From: Pseudopyrenochaeta lycopersici
Taxonomy: Eukaryota > Ascomycota > Dothideomycetes > Pleosporales > Pseudopyrenochaetaceae
Assembly: GCA_003313425.1 (NCBI GenBank)
Contig: NHZP01000012.1
Span: forward strand, 186,001-250,000
Direction of reading: 5' to 3'
Length of the DNA stretch: 64,000 nucleotides
Below are positions 10,860 through 21,756 of this stretch, piece after piece (position 1 is the first letter of the stretch; the number at the start of each line of letters is the position of its first letter). The notes under the pieces were generated by a model. It was not told the origin of the DNA, did not search any database, and saw only the letters and a list, made by a program, of their open reading frames with translations. A program made the translations under genes and the position numbers.

Positions 10860-12188
10860 GGTGCCCAAGGAGCAAGTCAATGTTTTCTGAAACGTCGTAA
10901 ATTGCCGATCGTTGGGTCCAGGAAAGACAGGATACCACAAGCTGAAGACCATCGAATGGGTGTGTGTCCGCTAATGTATGTGAATTAAGATTGTCACACT
11001 GAAGGCCGTGCGCCCTAAATTACCGATGGTACGTTTTTCATACGGCTGTTTGTTGACGCTTGGAACGCATCGTAGGATTGGGCGGACATTTGGCGGACAT
11101 TAAGAATCTAGCCATATCGGAGCTTACGCCGGTCGGCAGGCCCCCGCAAAATGTTGAACGGGCGGGGGGAGACGGCCCGAGGGCTTGGATCATCGAGTTG
11201 TGACGACGACGATTGCCCTGAAAAGATACCCTCTCCGTACTAGGTTGCATCTTCGAATGTCGCATGAGTCGTGTACGCCTTGGCAAGTCGTCGCACCTGA
11301 GAAGGTGATAGGATACCCTAGGTCTGTCGAAAGAAAATCGTCATGTGACCTTTGTCACGTGGCTGGATGCTACGCGCATACATCTTATAGATTATACCTC
11401 GAAATTGAAACATAACTTACAATCTCTGGACATGAAGACGATTGTTTGCTGCCGAATCTCGCTAGAGCAAGCTCGTAGGTACACTAGGAACCGAGCTAAC
11501 AGCAACAATTGGCGCGGTCAAATCCCGAAAAACTGAGCCGCGCCTACGTTAGTGTCATACCTCAGGCACGGGAGGGCAAATACGAGCACTGCCTTCGCTG
11601 GCGCGGCCCGTCTCTGTGTCCTAGAGTACTATTAAACAGTACACATGAATCGTTTGGAGTCGACAGATGAAGTTACGCAAGGCTGGTGCGGCTCCATGAC
11701 CATTATTTCAACAAAGGAAGGTGTCTGCGTTCATGCGATGGCCAACAGGCCAAGCTCAGAGTGACACTCTTGCGCTCTCATTGGGCGGGACACGTTGCTT
11801 TTTTCTTCTAGAATTTAACTAAAAAAGATCTTGAACATGTTCGCCAATAGACAGGGGAGGATGGAGCCATCCGATCGAACATGGGATTCGCTGGCTCCTT
11901 TGTGCCCAAGGCTGGTGCTTCACGGTCCTAGGCGACGTTTCCGAGAGCCGGAAGCAGCCATCCCGTTCAAGCTAGATGTAATGCAGCCATCCACCCTACG
12001 CTGTGTCATGTCCATGAGGGTAGTCAAGGGTGAAGGACCGGCTTCAGCCCCTTTCTAGGTGTTTAGGTTGCTTGTGTCTGCCCAAAAGGCCCGCACTGTT
12101 GGAAATCTGGAGATCATACCTAGTCGTCTTCTCTCTACTCCAGCTTTCTTATGGTCGATCACTTTGCTTTGCGTGACCTAGTGCCATC
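10860..12188. other. Gap between lactonohydrolase and 7-TM protein genes
   Basis: The two genes are divergent, so this 1.3-kb stretch should contain both promoters. I see a tandem GCGGACATTTGGCGGACATT near 11080-11100 and a G-rich GCGGGG (a possible carbon-catabolite CreA-type site) near 11162. No coding frame has family resemblance. Confidence 0.4.
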
Positions 12189-13304
12189 ATGGTCAACATC
12201 GACGCGAAGAGCGCTGTCGTCATCGTCTTCATCAGCATCGCATTCTACAACTTCCTTGAGCTCAAGGTTTACATCTTGAGCACGTTTAAGAGACGGAGAG
12301 GACTGTACTTCTGGAGCTTCAATATTGCAACATGGGGTGTGGCATTCAACGCGACCGGCTATCTCCTCAAGCATCTCGAGCTTACCACCAACGCAAATCT
12401 CTATGCCACCCTCATCCTCATAGGATGGTGCACCATGATCACTGGGCAGTCGGTCGTTTTATATTCTCGATTGCATCTTGTGATGCATAACCAGAAACGT
12501 CTCCGGGCCGTATTGATCATGATCGTCACGAATGCCCTTTGGCTACACATCCCGGTCATTGTCTTGGTCTACGGCGCCAATTCGAAGAACCCGACGCCCT
12601 TTGAAAAGCCATATTCAATCTACGAGAAGATCCAACTCAGCGTCTTCTTTGTGCAAGAACTCATCATCTCGGGGCTCTACGTGTGGGAGACAACAAGACT
12701 TCTTCGGCTCGAGCGAACCATTGGCAATGGCGGCACCCTTCAAGTGATGAACCACCTTATCTTCGTCAACATCCTCGTCATCTTGCTCGACTTCTCTATT
12801 CTGGGACTCGAGTTCGCAAACCAGTACGAAATCCAGACGGCCTGGAAGCCGCTTGTGTACAGCGTCAAGCTCAAGCTCGAATTCAGCATCCTCAACCGCC
12901 TTGTTGAGCTGACAAGAAATGCTAGAAGCGGCAACGCATACTCGCACAGTCGAACCGGGCCGCGGACGGATGCGGTGGTGCTAGGAACGCTCAAGGGGAC
13001 CGGCCATCAGCGCAGCGTAGTGCAAGGCACGGAACAGCCTACGAAATATGAGGTGCATGTGGGCAGTGGCAAGGGAAACAATCACGCGCTTCAACCTCAG
13101 GACTCGACGGTGATCAAGACTACTGAATTTCAAATCCAAAGCCATAGCCGCCGCAGGAACAGCAAGAGCAGCTTGGCTGAAAGCGGGAAGGAGATTCTGT
13201 CTGAGCTGGCGACTCAGGAAGAACGTGGTGTGGAAAGGGGGAGCGCATCGTCTGTGTCATCAGAGATTCGGTATGGGAGATATGAGAATCAGTCCTGGCA
13301 ATAG
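12189..13304 (+). CDS. Seven-transmembrane fungal protein (DUF7703-like)
   Basis: An intronless frame of 371 residues starts at MVNIDAKS. Seven hydrophobic helices follow, roughly at residues 8-29, 39-61, 70-97, 105-130, 150-172, 186-210 and 222-242. The tail of about 130 residues is polar and rich in Ser, Arg, Gln and Gly. The layout and the motifs ATWGVAFNATGYLL and LYSRLHLV resemble the fungal integral-membrane family labelled DUF7703 and, more loosely, rhodopsin-like fungal 7-TM proteins. Function is unknown; a receptor-like role in the plasma membrane is possible from topology only. The tail could be phosphorylated. It is divergent from the lactonohydrolase gene. Confidence 0.8.
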   Translation: MVNIDAKSAVVIVFISIAFYNFLELKVYILSTFKRRRGLYFWSFNIATWGVAFNATGYLLKHLELTTNANLYATLILIGWCTMITGQSVVLYSRLHLVMHNQKRLRAVLIMIVTNALWLHIPVIVLVYGANSKNPTPFEKPYSIYEKIQLSVFFVQELIISGLYVWETTRLLRLERTIGNGGTLQVMNHLIFVNILVILLDFSILGLEFANQYEIQTAWKPLVYSVKLKLEFSILNRLVELTRNARSGNAYSHSRTGPRTDAVVLGTLKGTGHQRSVVQGTEQPTKYEVHVGSGKGNNHALQPQDSTVIKTTEFQIQSHSRRRNSKSSLAESGKEILSELATQEERGVERGSASSVSSEIRYGRYENQSWQ

Positions 13305-14561
13305 CGTCAACAATGTATCAGTCACGTTTTGAGAGCACGACTGAGTGTTTGTGTGTGTGTTTGTGTGTGTGTGAGTGTGTGTGTACCAAAAAATGGTTGG
13401 TGAAGTAGCGTGGCTGAATGTCAAATCGGAGGCTCTGGGGCCTGCTGGATGCGCCGTCCGCCTCGGCTCATCAAAGGTTATTTCAACACGGCAGGCGTCA
13501 CGGACGACACACGCGTTAGTGTTTCGGCAGCGGCCCTTCTCGGATTCGGAAGCGGTGGTTTTTGCTGGCATTGACGCGAGCCCCAGCTGGGAAACGCAGG
13601 CTGTGGGCGGGTAGGCGACATTGCACGTTTGGACCCTGACTAGTCGTCCATGTGCTTGGATTTTACACATTCTAACCTGATGGTTGGACCACTTGGAAAG
13701 ATGAGGCTAGGCGGAGGCTGGAGCTGAGGTGGAGGCTGAGTCCTCTAGAGCACGGCTGGCAACGGGAAAGCTAAAATGCCAATGAAGGCAGTGGCCAGTG
13801 TTGTTAGTGCATGTCGTAGCTGCGATGCAAGATTAATGTTGACGGGCTAGTTGCGGGTGGTTGCGGAGCGTGTGGCAGGTTAAGCACACCACAGATACAA
13901 CACTGGCTACCCATTGTTAGCGCCAGACGAGCAATAAAAGGCATCACTGATGCGATGTCGGACGATGGCTGGCAAATGTGTATAAGTTTACGAGAACTTT
14001 TTGTACGTGGTAGGTGTGGACGCTAAGGTGCTTCTCGGTCCTTGGAGATGCTTGTTTTCTAATGCCTGGCAATTCTTGTGTGAATAATAATTTGTGCTGA
14101 GAAACTTTGTGCTTTTATCCTAGGGTCAAAAGACGTGTAACATGGCACCGCATCCACCTTTCCCATGTCACAGCAGAATCTCACAATGCTAGATCAAGAG
14201 GGCGAGGCTGGATGTTTTGCGAGCATGACGTCAGTCAACTCCCACCGGATCGTGTTGCAGCCGTGCTTCAGGTCGAGAATAGCGACAAAGACAGTCAGCA
14301 GCACATTGCTGCGCTCAGCCGCAGCGACGGCCTCGCTCTGCGCCATGGTGTCTTCATCCCAGAGAGCGCATCGGCCGCCCACACGATAATCATAGTAATT
14401 AATTCTCGTCGCTCGCTCGTCCACACCCCGCATGCGGCCGTTCGCGACTGCTCTGTAACACGCGGGCGTCACCTCCTCACGCGCCGATTCGACGATTCGC
14501 GACTTCCTCAGGAAACCCCGTCCCTTCCATCGTCACCCCTCGCAGCTTCTCCCAGCGCACC
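13305..14561. other. Gap holding a GT-rich repeat
   Basis: Apart from the GT repeat near its start, this 1.26-kb stretch shows nothing I can name. A frame at 14107-14565 overlaps the next gene's leader and has the composition of untranslated DNA. Confidence 0.4.
13347..13384. repeat. Imperfect (GT)n microsatellite
   Basis: A run of TG/GT units interrupted by TTT and GAG lies about 45 bp after the stop of the 7-TM gene, so it probably falls in the 3' untranslated region. Confidence 0.85.
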
Positions 14562-15332
14562 ATGAGCGCCAAACACAACCTGCACGTCGCCGCGTCCATT
14601 CCCGCGCACCTGGCGCCTGCCGACATCATCGCGGCGCTGCACGACCACTCAACAGCGCTCACGCTGCAGGCGCTCACCACGGGCTACACCAAAGCGCCCT
14701 CGACGTCGCCCGCAACGCTCAAGGACACGTACTGGTACCCGCCAGACCAGTATCCCATTGAGACGTACAATGTCACCGAGTGCATTACCCTGATGCCCGG
14801 CGTGGGCGAGTGGGGCAAGAAGTACCTCACCTTCCCCAGCTGCTTCCAGGACACCAAGGCAGGCATCAAGACGCGCGCCGATGCCTCGGGCGTCATTGTC
14901 CGCGCCGAGTTTCGCGTCGTCAGGGGCGGCGCAGGCGCCGAGGTCGAGGGCGAGGGCATGGGCGTGGGCGATGCCGAGTGGGTGCTGGTCGAAGACGTTG
15001 AAGTCACCTGCGGCTGGTGGTTGATGCCATTTGTCAAGGGCAAGATGGAGCAGGCACACCGTGATGTGTGTCGCAAGGTGGTGGAGAAGGTCGAGATGCA
15101 GCGGCGACAGCAGGCCGTTGCCAGCAGCACCGTCAAGGGCAAGATGAGGGCGACTGCAGATGCACGTGATGGCATTCACACGGGCCATGCCGACCTGCAG
15201 AGCGAGTATGATGCCAACAGGCACAGGGAGCAGCAAGTGAAGAGACAAGACGGTCTAGTCGAGGCAGACGCATTGGGGGCACAGAAAGTCGAGATGGCGG
15301 CACCACTACCGGAAAAGATCACATATGGGTGA
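14562..15332 (+). CDS. DUF7053-like fungal protein
   Basis: An intronless frame of 256 residues starts MSAKHNLHVAASIPAH. The first 165 residues have the pattern of the fungal DUF7053 family: an N-terminal strand-helix region, an aromatic YWYPPDQYPIETYNVTE segment, a cysteine-containing middle and CGWWLMPFVKGKMEQAH, followed by a charged helix. The last 60 residues are polar and probably disordered. The DNA is GC-rich compared with its flanks. No enzymatic motif, membrane helix or signal peptide is visible. The molecular function is not known to me; the fold may be like that of lipid-binding START/SRPBCC proteins, which is a guess from the length and strand pattern. Confidence 0.8.
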   Translation: MSAKHNLHVAASIPAHLAPADIIAALHDHSTALTLQALTTGYTKAPSTSPATLKDTYWYPPDQYPIETYNVTECITLMPGVGEWGKKYLTFPSCFQDTKAGIKTRADASGVIVRAEFRVVRGGAGAEVEGEGMGVGDAEWVLVEDVEVTCGWWLMPFVKGKMEQAHRDVCRKVVEKVEMQRRQQAVASSTVKGKMRATADARDGIHTGHADLQSEYDANRHREQQVKRQDGLVEADALGAQKVEMAAPLPEKITYG

Positions 15333-15452
15333 CATCTGTGACTGGCCTTCACTCACCTCTACTGGCGTTCATGACAGGCGTTCGAAACGCAAGATTGGGC
15401 ATGTTTTCTCCATCATGCTTGTATGTAACGATATAATGCTCGCACATAAAAT

Positions 15453-16476
15453 TCACACCTTCAACCCACTCTCCGTTGCCACCGGATCGTCTCCTGCCCA
15501 GTCTGCAGTCAGTACGCTTCTCACCCTTCCCACCTCATCGCTCGTCAGCCCCACAGTTTCTTTGAAGTATCCTTCAGCCCCACTCCAGCGTCGTTCCACC
15601 TCTGCCACCAATGCTTCCATACTCGACGCCCGCGCCCCAACCATTCGCTCACACTTCCGCCGCGCCTCCTCTGGCCCATACTCCTCAAATGCCGCCTTCT
15701 TCAAGAGGCGCTCAACGTTGATATGCCGCGTCGGCGCTAGCCCTTGCTCGGATAGACTGTACTCTTGCACCACATATTTCGGTGCGACGCCGAGGAGAAG
15801 AAGCAGCAACGATATAAAGACACCAGTGCGGTTATTACCTGTCGTACAGTGCATAAATAGCCCTGGCGGTGGAGGTGAAAAGGTTGGGCATTGCCACGTG
15901 GGCGTATGTGGGCGGACCGATTCCAGTAGGTGGCTGAGAACAACCTTCATCATGGGGGCGCCGGCGATTAGGATTTCTATAAACGCAGTCACTATGTCCT
16001 GTACATGCATCAATCAGTCACGACCATTACTGCTGTAGATAGCGGGCAGATACCGATGGATCCTCGCTGGCATACAATTGGTACCTCTGCCTTGCTTTGT
16101 CTTCCGTATACTCGGCATCTTGAAAAACTGGCGTCCATATCCTTTTGATACCATTGTCGCTCATATCCTTGAATCCGCCAGCTTTTTCAATTTGCTGCTT
16201 GCTCCGCAGATCAAAATCTGACTTCACATTCAGCTCTTGGAGCTTAGCGATACCAACCGACGTAATTCGCGTCGTGTCAGAGCCACGATATATCAACCCT
16301 TTGCGCACGTGCGCCGGGGTCGATGAGCATCGCGAGCTGATTGGCCATCCGCCTATGTCTCGGAAGTTGGAAACGCCAGGGACAATGTAGAAGGGAAAGA
16401 AGGATGGATGGGGTGCGCGCGGTTGCATTTCGGAAGAAAGCGAAGGAGTTTCTTCGGTCAGTTCCGCGGCAAGCAT
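15453..16476 (-). CDS. Tyrosine/serine protein phosphatase (Y_phosphatase3 family)
   Basis: Exons 16054-16476 and 15453-15998 give 322 residues; the 55-nt intron uses GTATCT...CAG. The N-terminal part carries NFRDIGGW and the loop KGLIYRGSDTTRIT, both typical of this family. The P-loop HCTTGNNRTG has Cys192 as nucleophile and Arg198 for phosphate binding (CX5R). A Lys more usual before the Asn is Asn here, a small departure from the common HCTAGKDRTG. The enzyme should dephosphorylate Tyr or Ser/Thr residues or phosphoinositides in the cytosol. A second start (MQPRAPHPS) 16 codons downstream cannot be excluded. The stop lies about 120 bp from that of the convergent DUF7053-like gene. Confidence 0.88.
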
Positions 16477-16877
16477 CGCGAGTTTTGGTGTGGTTGTGGG
16501 GCATTCAAGTGGATAGTGATACTTGAGTCAATAGGATTGCATATTTGACGTACCGAATATGCTGATATGGGAAGTGGCGTATTAAAAAAAAAATCAGTAT
16601 GCTTTGCATCAGCAGAGTGAAGTCTTCGAAAGCGCTTGGCCTTTGTGATAGGATTTCGCTGACCTTTTGCGGGGCGCAGGGCGCATGCGCGCATCCCACG
16701 GTTTCCAGACCCTTGTTACAGCCCTTGGCGATTATGCAGGTGGGTGCACCCCATGTGCTGGGCCCCATTTTGAGATTAGTGAAGTATAAAGTATATTGGC
16801 TATGGCTTCTCAAATCAGTCTCCACAAAGGAAACTTTCTTAGGAGTAATTGAATTTATGGGACAGCACCCCCTTTCT
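16477..16877. other. Gap between phosphatase start and MFS gene end
   Basis: These 401 bp hold the phosphatase promoter and the 3' end of the next gene on the same strand. Short frames show no resemblance to known proteins. Confidence 0.4.
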
Positions 16878-18794
16878 TCATAAGAGCGAGGCTTCGTTAT
16901 CATGCCTCGAAGGCAGGTTTGTCGAAACACTGCCAGGGTCTTCTTGATCACTATAAAGTGGCATCAACTCGTGCAAGCTCTGCCCAGTGCTAGAGACGGT
17001 CGCGTCAATTTCGTCATCATCCTCATCATCATGATATTCCTCCTGTACCCGCACCAGAGACGAATGTGGAGAGTAGCTCCTGTCAAATAAAGATTCCATA
17101 TCTTCAAGGCTTCGGCCACTGGTCTCAGGATAGAAAAGCCCTGTCGAAGTCAGCCATTCAAGTACATCATGAACTCCATTCGCTAGTAACCTACAAATAA
17201 CTAGACCAGATACGAGATTCGTGCTCATGAAAATGAAATGTGTCTTTGTTCCAATCTTTTGTATACCGATTGGCCAGATTTGGGATGAGATGATGGCGCC
17301 TATAGATGAGCCCGATGCTGCGATGTTGAGGCCTTTTGCCCGAAAGTTAGTTGGGAATATTTCTGAACCGTAGACCCACGCAGCCGGTCCGAAGCCAATC
17401 GAGAACGCAAAGGTATAAATAAAAATGAATGCTATACACGTGTAGTCTGCTGCAGGTCTGATATTGTTTGGGTATGCGAGCGGTAAGGCTCCGTTCAGCT
17501 AAACGAAGTCAACACTAATGTTTGGACGTGTAGATACCAAGGCGACTTACCAGCAATGCGCAGCTCATAATCACACACGATGTGATCAACGTCAGCCTTC
17601 GGCCATAGTGATCCATCAGCCACGTGTCAATAATAGAAAATCCAATCTTAATGGTCAGTTCAATGCCACCGATTAGTAATGTCGTCTTTCGGGGAATTCC
17701 CAGGCCCATGAGAATCGTTGGTAGGTAATACTTCATGGATACGTTACCACACATCTGAGCCATGAACTGAAGTAGAGCAGCTCGCCATAGCCGGTTATAA
17801 AGAGGACGGTGTGTGAATAAGACTGTCCAGTCTTGATTTGTGGAACCTTTCCGCTGCTGCACATCTTCTTCAATATTATGAACTTCCTCGGCAATCTGTG
17901 GATGAGATGGATCCACAGCTCGAAGCCATGCCAGACTTTTTCTCGCTGCTGCGCTACGACCGTGTTCGATAAGCCAGCGAGGGCTGTCCTACATTAGTCA
18001 TGTACATCTGGAGGGAAGACGATGATACCTCTCCGGACAGAGAGAGACTCCACTGAGAAATAGCACTTCTGGTACCAGCTGTAGTGCCATCGAAAGTCTC
18101 CAACCGTAGTAATTGCCACTTGCTGTCTCCCAGTGGCTAATACCATACCCTATCCTGGACTATATAAGCTTGTAACTCTCAAGTCGAGGGCGGAGAAGGT
18201 ACCAAAAGGCGGTTGCCAGACCGACGACTAAGCCGACATGGTTGATAACCACGTAGCGACCACGATGTTTGGCTGGCGATATTTCACTGCGAAGCAATCA
18301 ACAGCCATCTTTAAGGAGCCAAATTTAGACGAGAAGACCTTTGATAGAGCGGAACAGAAGTCGACACGACAGCAAGACCAAATCCGCACACAATGCGGCC
18401 AACAATCATCACCCCGACACCATGAGTTCCCCCGGCGCAAGTTTGGATAACTGCGCCGACACCTGTGACAATCACGCCAGCTGCTGCCGCTGCCCTCCGG
18501 CCACATCGATCGGCTAGCGGATGAGCAATAAATAAATAGCTGATCCAAGTTCCAAGATAGTAAATTGAGGTGATGAAGCCTGTCTTTGTCTTTGAAGGGC
18601 TGTGGAGTGACTTCTGAAACCCCGGGTGCACGTATATGGAAGCCATGATTCCAATATTATATCTACATAACAGTGAGTATAAGGTTGATCGTGATACACA
18701 TGACGTACCCCCAGGCTAGCGATGCTAGGCCAAATAGCATGCTGACTGCGAACAACCGGACGGTTGCATTTGCCAACAAAGACAAATTCGACAT
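16878..18794 (-). CDS. MFS sugar transporter (SP family)
   Basis: Seven exons (18709-18794, 18339-18662, 18203-18286, 18029-18154, 17551-17983, 17195-17498, 16878-17140) give 539 residues. The introns are 45-54 nt. Phase is kept at each junction, and joins restore AWGYNIGIM, LYQSEISPAKHRGR, CPESPRWLIEHGR and WLFYPETSGRSLEDM. These are sugar-porter signatures of the quinate/hexose type: motif ADRCGRR after TM2, PESPRW before the central loop and PETSGRS after TM12. The tail contains an acidic run near the end (DDEDDDEID). The exons are short, so the gene looks like several broken frames until it is spliced; I see no inactivating change. It is divergent from a DHA1-like transporter over 1.3 kb that contains a TTGTACGAA copy. 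Substrate unknown. Confidence 0.88.
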
Positions 18795-20112
18795 GGTTGA
18801 CGAATGTTCCGTTCTTCACCATGCGATTTGAAAAACCCTCTAGTTTTACTAGTTGAGGTTCAAGTGTTGTGCTTCAAGCTGGGTCAGGTCGCGTCGCAAT
18901 TCAGCAGGCTCACGCTGACATCGCAGCTGCAGGGCTCGGCTCATAGTTGTGGCGTTCGGCGCTGCACCTCACCCCACGCTTTCAAGTAATGGTAAATGTA
19001 CACTGGCAGTGGAAAAGCTTCTTTCAGTATCATAATGGGTACTCCTAAGGAACATATAGATTCAGATGCTGCAAGTAGCTTGCAATTGTTTTCAGAGTTG
19101 AGAGGGCGTAGACTCGATGTCCTTATAGAGAGCCAGGATCATCACAGCTCTACAAAGAAGAAACTCACACAGTAGCGAAATTTTAAAGAATCACTTATGT
19201 CTATGCGATGACAAGAATTGTACGAAAGATCACGATTCTTGATGAACCTAGACAAAGGGAGCGTTTGGATCAAGGAGGCCACCTAGTTTGCACGTGCCAT
19301 TTGTTACGCTCTCATGCTGGCATGTTTCGTCAGCTTAATACCGGCCATTAATGGTCCACCATCTCCCCGCAAGCATCTCAGTAGCAACTCTCAAATGGAC
19401 GTGCATATTTCACGCTGTTCACAATACGTTTTTTCACAAACTTAACAAGGTTGAAGGTAGAACGCCATTAAGGCAAAAGTCAGAGGGCAATGACTGTTCA
19501 ATTGAACACAGAGCCACCTCCACTTCTTTCTGCGATGTGATTGAGCTTGTAGAGTGTTTGCCCCGCCGTGAAACTGACCGAGGTGGCCGCATATTCAGTA
19601 CTTGCGCACAAGCCTAAATGCAATTGCCGATCAGACACCCCCCGGCGAGCGACTCAGGTATACAATCAGGCCATGTATCCCATAGCCAATCACAAGCCGC
19701 GAGATATTGATTTTCAACAACGGACCACTTTAGTTAGAGTATCTCTAATTCAAGGTAGCCTTGTACTTGATTTGGCAACTTACTAAAAGCAAACGTCCCC
19801 TTGCACCATCCTGACTTTTGCCTGAAAAGGTGTATGTCCGTGATTGTCCTCCTTCCGGTTCGGTAGGACGGAAATTTCCAAGGTAGCAGCTATTCGGACT
19901 TTTTAAGATCAAAGGCTGGACTTGAGGACACGCAATGCGACGTCATGTCCACAATGCACCTGAACGTTCACCTTGCCCCGAAAACGGCCGCACTTCCCCA
20001 GTATCTATGAAGGAAGGTAGGAGTTGATAGCTCATAATGTTCGGAATGCATACCACCGCAGTGGAGCAGGAGCGTCGAGGTATGTTGACTGTTCAAAGGA
20101 CAACGAAACCAG
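18795..20112. promoter_or_regulatory. Divergent promoter region between two MFS transporter genes
   Basis: This 1.3-kb stretch separates divergent transporter genes. TTGTACGAA at 19218-19226 repeats the motif found in the GH1-GH78 promoter, about 425 bp before the sugar transporter start. Otherwise I see only short frames without resemblance. Confidence 0.45.
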
Positions 20113-21756
20113 ATGCCAACAGGTATAGCTACATCAATTGAGGAGAAAGAGCTCTTGATCAGCACACATAAAGAGACGGAAGAATCAACATGGAAAAATC
20201 TTCCTCACAAGAGGCAATTGCTCTTGCTTGCGCTTTGTCGTCTTTCCGCGCCGCTGACGAACGCTTGCCTCATGCCATACCTCTACTCGTTGGTCAGATC
20301 CATTCTATCCGACCCAATGCATCCAACAGCGTCTCAGCAGATCTCTCGCTTGACTGGACTTCTTGTAGCCGCATACCCGATAGGGCAGATGTTTACCAGT
20401 ATACTGTGCGGTCGGCTCTCGGATGCGTATGGTCGCAAGCCAGTAATACTACTTGGCCTTGCTCTAAGCGTTGTCGCTAATGTTGCGTTTGGCTTCTCGC
20501 GTACGATCGGCACTCTACTCTTTTGGAGAGCCCTGGCTGGAATGGCAAACGGGATACTAGGTGTGATGCGGACCATGACTGCAGAAATTGTCAGAGAACC
20601 CAAACACCGGACAAGAGCATTTCTAGCTCCGCCGCTGATCTTCAACTCCGGAAGAGTAATTGCCCTGATAATCGGAGGGTGTCTAGCAAACCCTGTTGAC
20701 AACCTGCCCTCCCTTTTTGGTCCACGGGGCTCTTTTAACTTTTCCCGAAATCCGGATGGGGTTCGGTGGGCTCTTCAGTACCCTTACGCGTTGCCGATGC
20801 TCTTTAACGGTGCAGTACTTGCAACGTGCCTCATGTCGGCGACTCTGTGGCTGCGCGAAAGTAATCCAAGAAAGGTGGATTATCGAAACCTTGGCCTTAT
20901 GTTGAGTGATTCTCTTTGGAGCTTCATCAAGCGGACAGTAATTCGAAGGCATAACAGCGGGTACGCATTGGTACAAATGGAGGAGACTGGCACAGCCACA
21001 TCAGATATCTCCACATCCTCGTCCCTTATAGATGATTCGACGACAAACGACCCAACATACCATAAATATATCGGCAATATCTGGACTTGGAAGCTTCTCA
21101 AGACCCTGCTAGCCTTTGCGCTCCTACCTCTCCATACTGCAACATTTCTGCACATCTTCCCAGTTTTTCTGAGCATCCCAACCGAACCAAATTCCGGGCC
21201 GACTATCTTCAAGTTTGCGGGTGGGCTTGGTCTGGCGTCACCCACCGTCGGACTTTACCTTGCTACGTTTGGTATTGCTGGTATTCTTTTGCAGCTGTTC
21301 ATTTTCCCACGCATTCAGAAGCATATCGGAACGCTCGGTATTTTCCGCCTTGCAAACCTGATTTTCCCGCTCGCCTATATATTTGCTCCATATCTCGTGC
21401 TCCTTTCTGGTTATAATTGCGCTAAGTGGATTGCCATGGCAGTGGTACTTTTTACACAGGTTATGGCTCGCACAATGGCTATTCCGAGCAGCGTCATTCT
21501 ACTCACAGAAGCGGCACCCCACCGCAACGTGCTTGGCACCGTGCATGGTGCAGGCAACACATTGAGTGCACTATCCAGTGCCTGTGGTCCAGCGATTGGG
21601 GGCTTCTTACTGGCTAAAGGTATCGAGATCGGATCTGTGGGCCTCGTTTGGTGGACATGGCTATGTATAGTGTCTGTTGTTGTGTTGTTATGGGGTTTCA
21701 TGCTTGACAACAATTCCGAGGAGGGAAATTCACGTGGATTAAATAGAATACTATAA
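20113..21756 (+). CDS. MFS transporter, DHA1-like
   Basis: An intronless frame of 547 residues starts MPTGIATSIEEKELL. It has twelve predicted helices in two halves joined by a polar loop (about residues 275-325). The first cytoplasmic loop GRLSDAYGRKPVILLG is motif A of the superfamily. It resembles the fungal DHA1-type drug:H+ antiporter and zinc-induced-facilitator-like group, which exports small molecules from the cytosol. It differs from the sugar porters nearby in lacking PESPRW and PETKG. It could export a toxic aglycone or an end product, but the sequence does not show the substrate. It is divergent from the sugar transporter at 16878-18794. Confidence 0.88.
   Translation: MPTGIATSIEEKELLISTHKETEESTWKNLPHKRQLLLLALCRLSAPLTNACLMPYLYSLVRSILSDPMHPTASQQISRLTGLLVAAYPIGQMFTSILCGRLSDAYGRKPVILLGLALSVVANVAFGFSRTIGTLLFWRALAGMANGILGVMRTMTAEIVREPKHRTRAFLAPPLIFNSGRVIALIIGGCLANPVDNLPSLFGPRGSFNFSRNPDGVRWALQYPYALPMLFNGAVLATCLMSATLWLRESNPRKVDYRNLGLMLSDSLWSFIKRTVIRRHNSGYALVQMEETGTATSDISTSSSLIDDSTTNDPTYHKYIGNIWTWKLLKTLLAFALLPLHTATFLHIFPVFLSIPTEPNSGPTIFKFAGGLGLASPTVGLYLATFGIAGILLQLFIFPRIQKHIGTLGIFRLANLIFPLAYIFAPYLVLLSGYNCAKWIAMAVVLFTQVMARTMAIPSSVILLTEAAPHRNVLGTVHGAGNTLSALSSACGPAIGGFLLAKGIEIGSVGLVWWTWLCIVSVVVLLWGFMLDNNSEEGNSRGLNRIL

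Noticed and set aside
14649..15248. 199- and 163-codon minus-strand frames opposite the DUF7053-like gene
   Set aside because: GC-rich shadow frames; the plus strand has family resemblance.
16878..18794. MFS sugar transporter as a broken pseudogene
   Set aside because: The open frames look fragmented, but six short introns with consensus ends and correct phase restore a full 539-residue protein.
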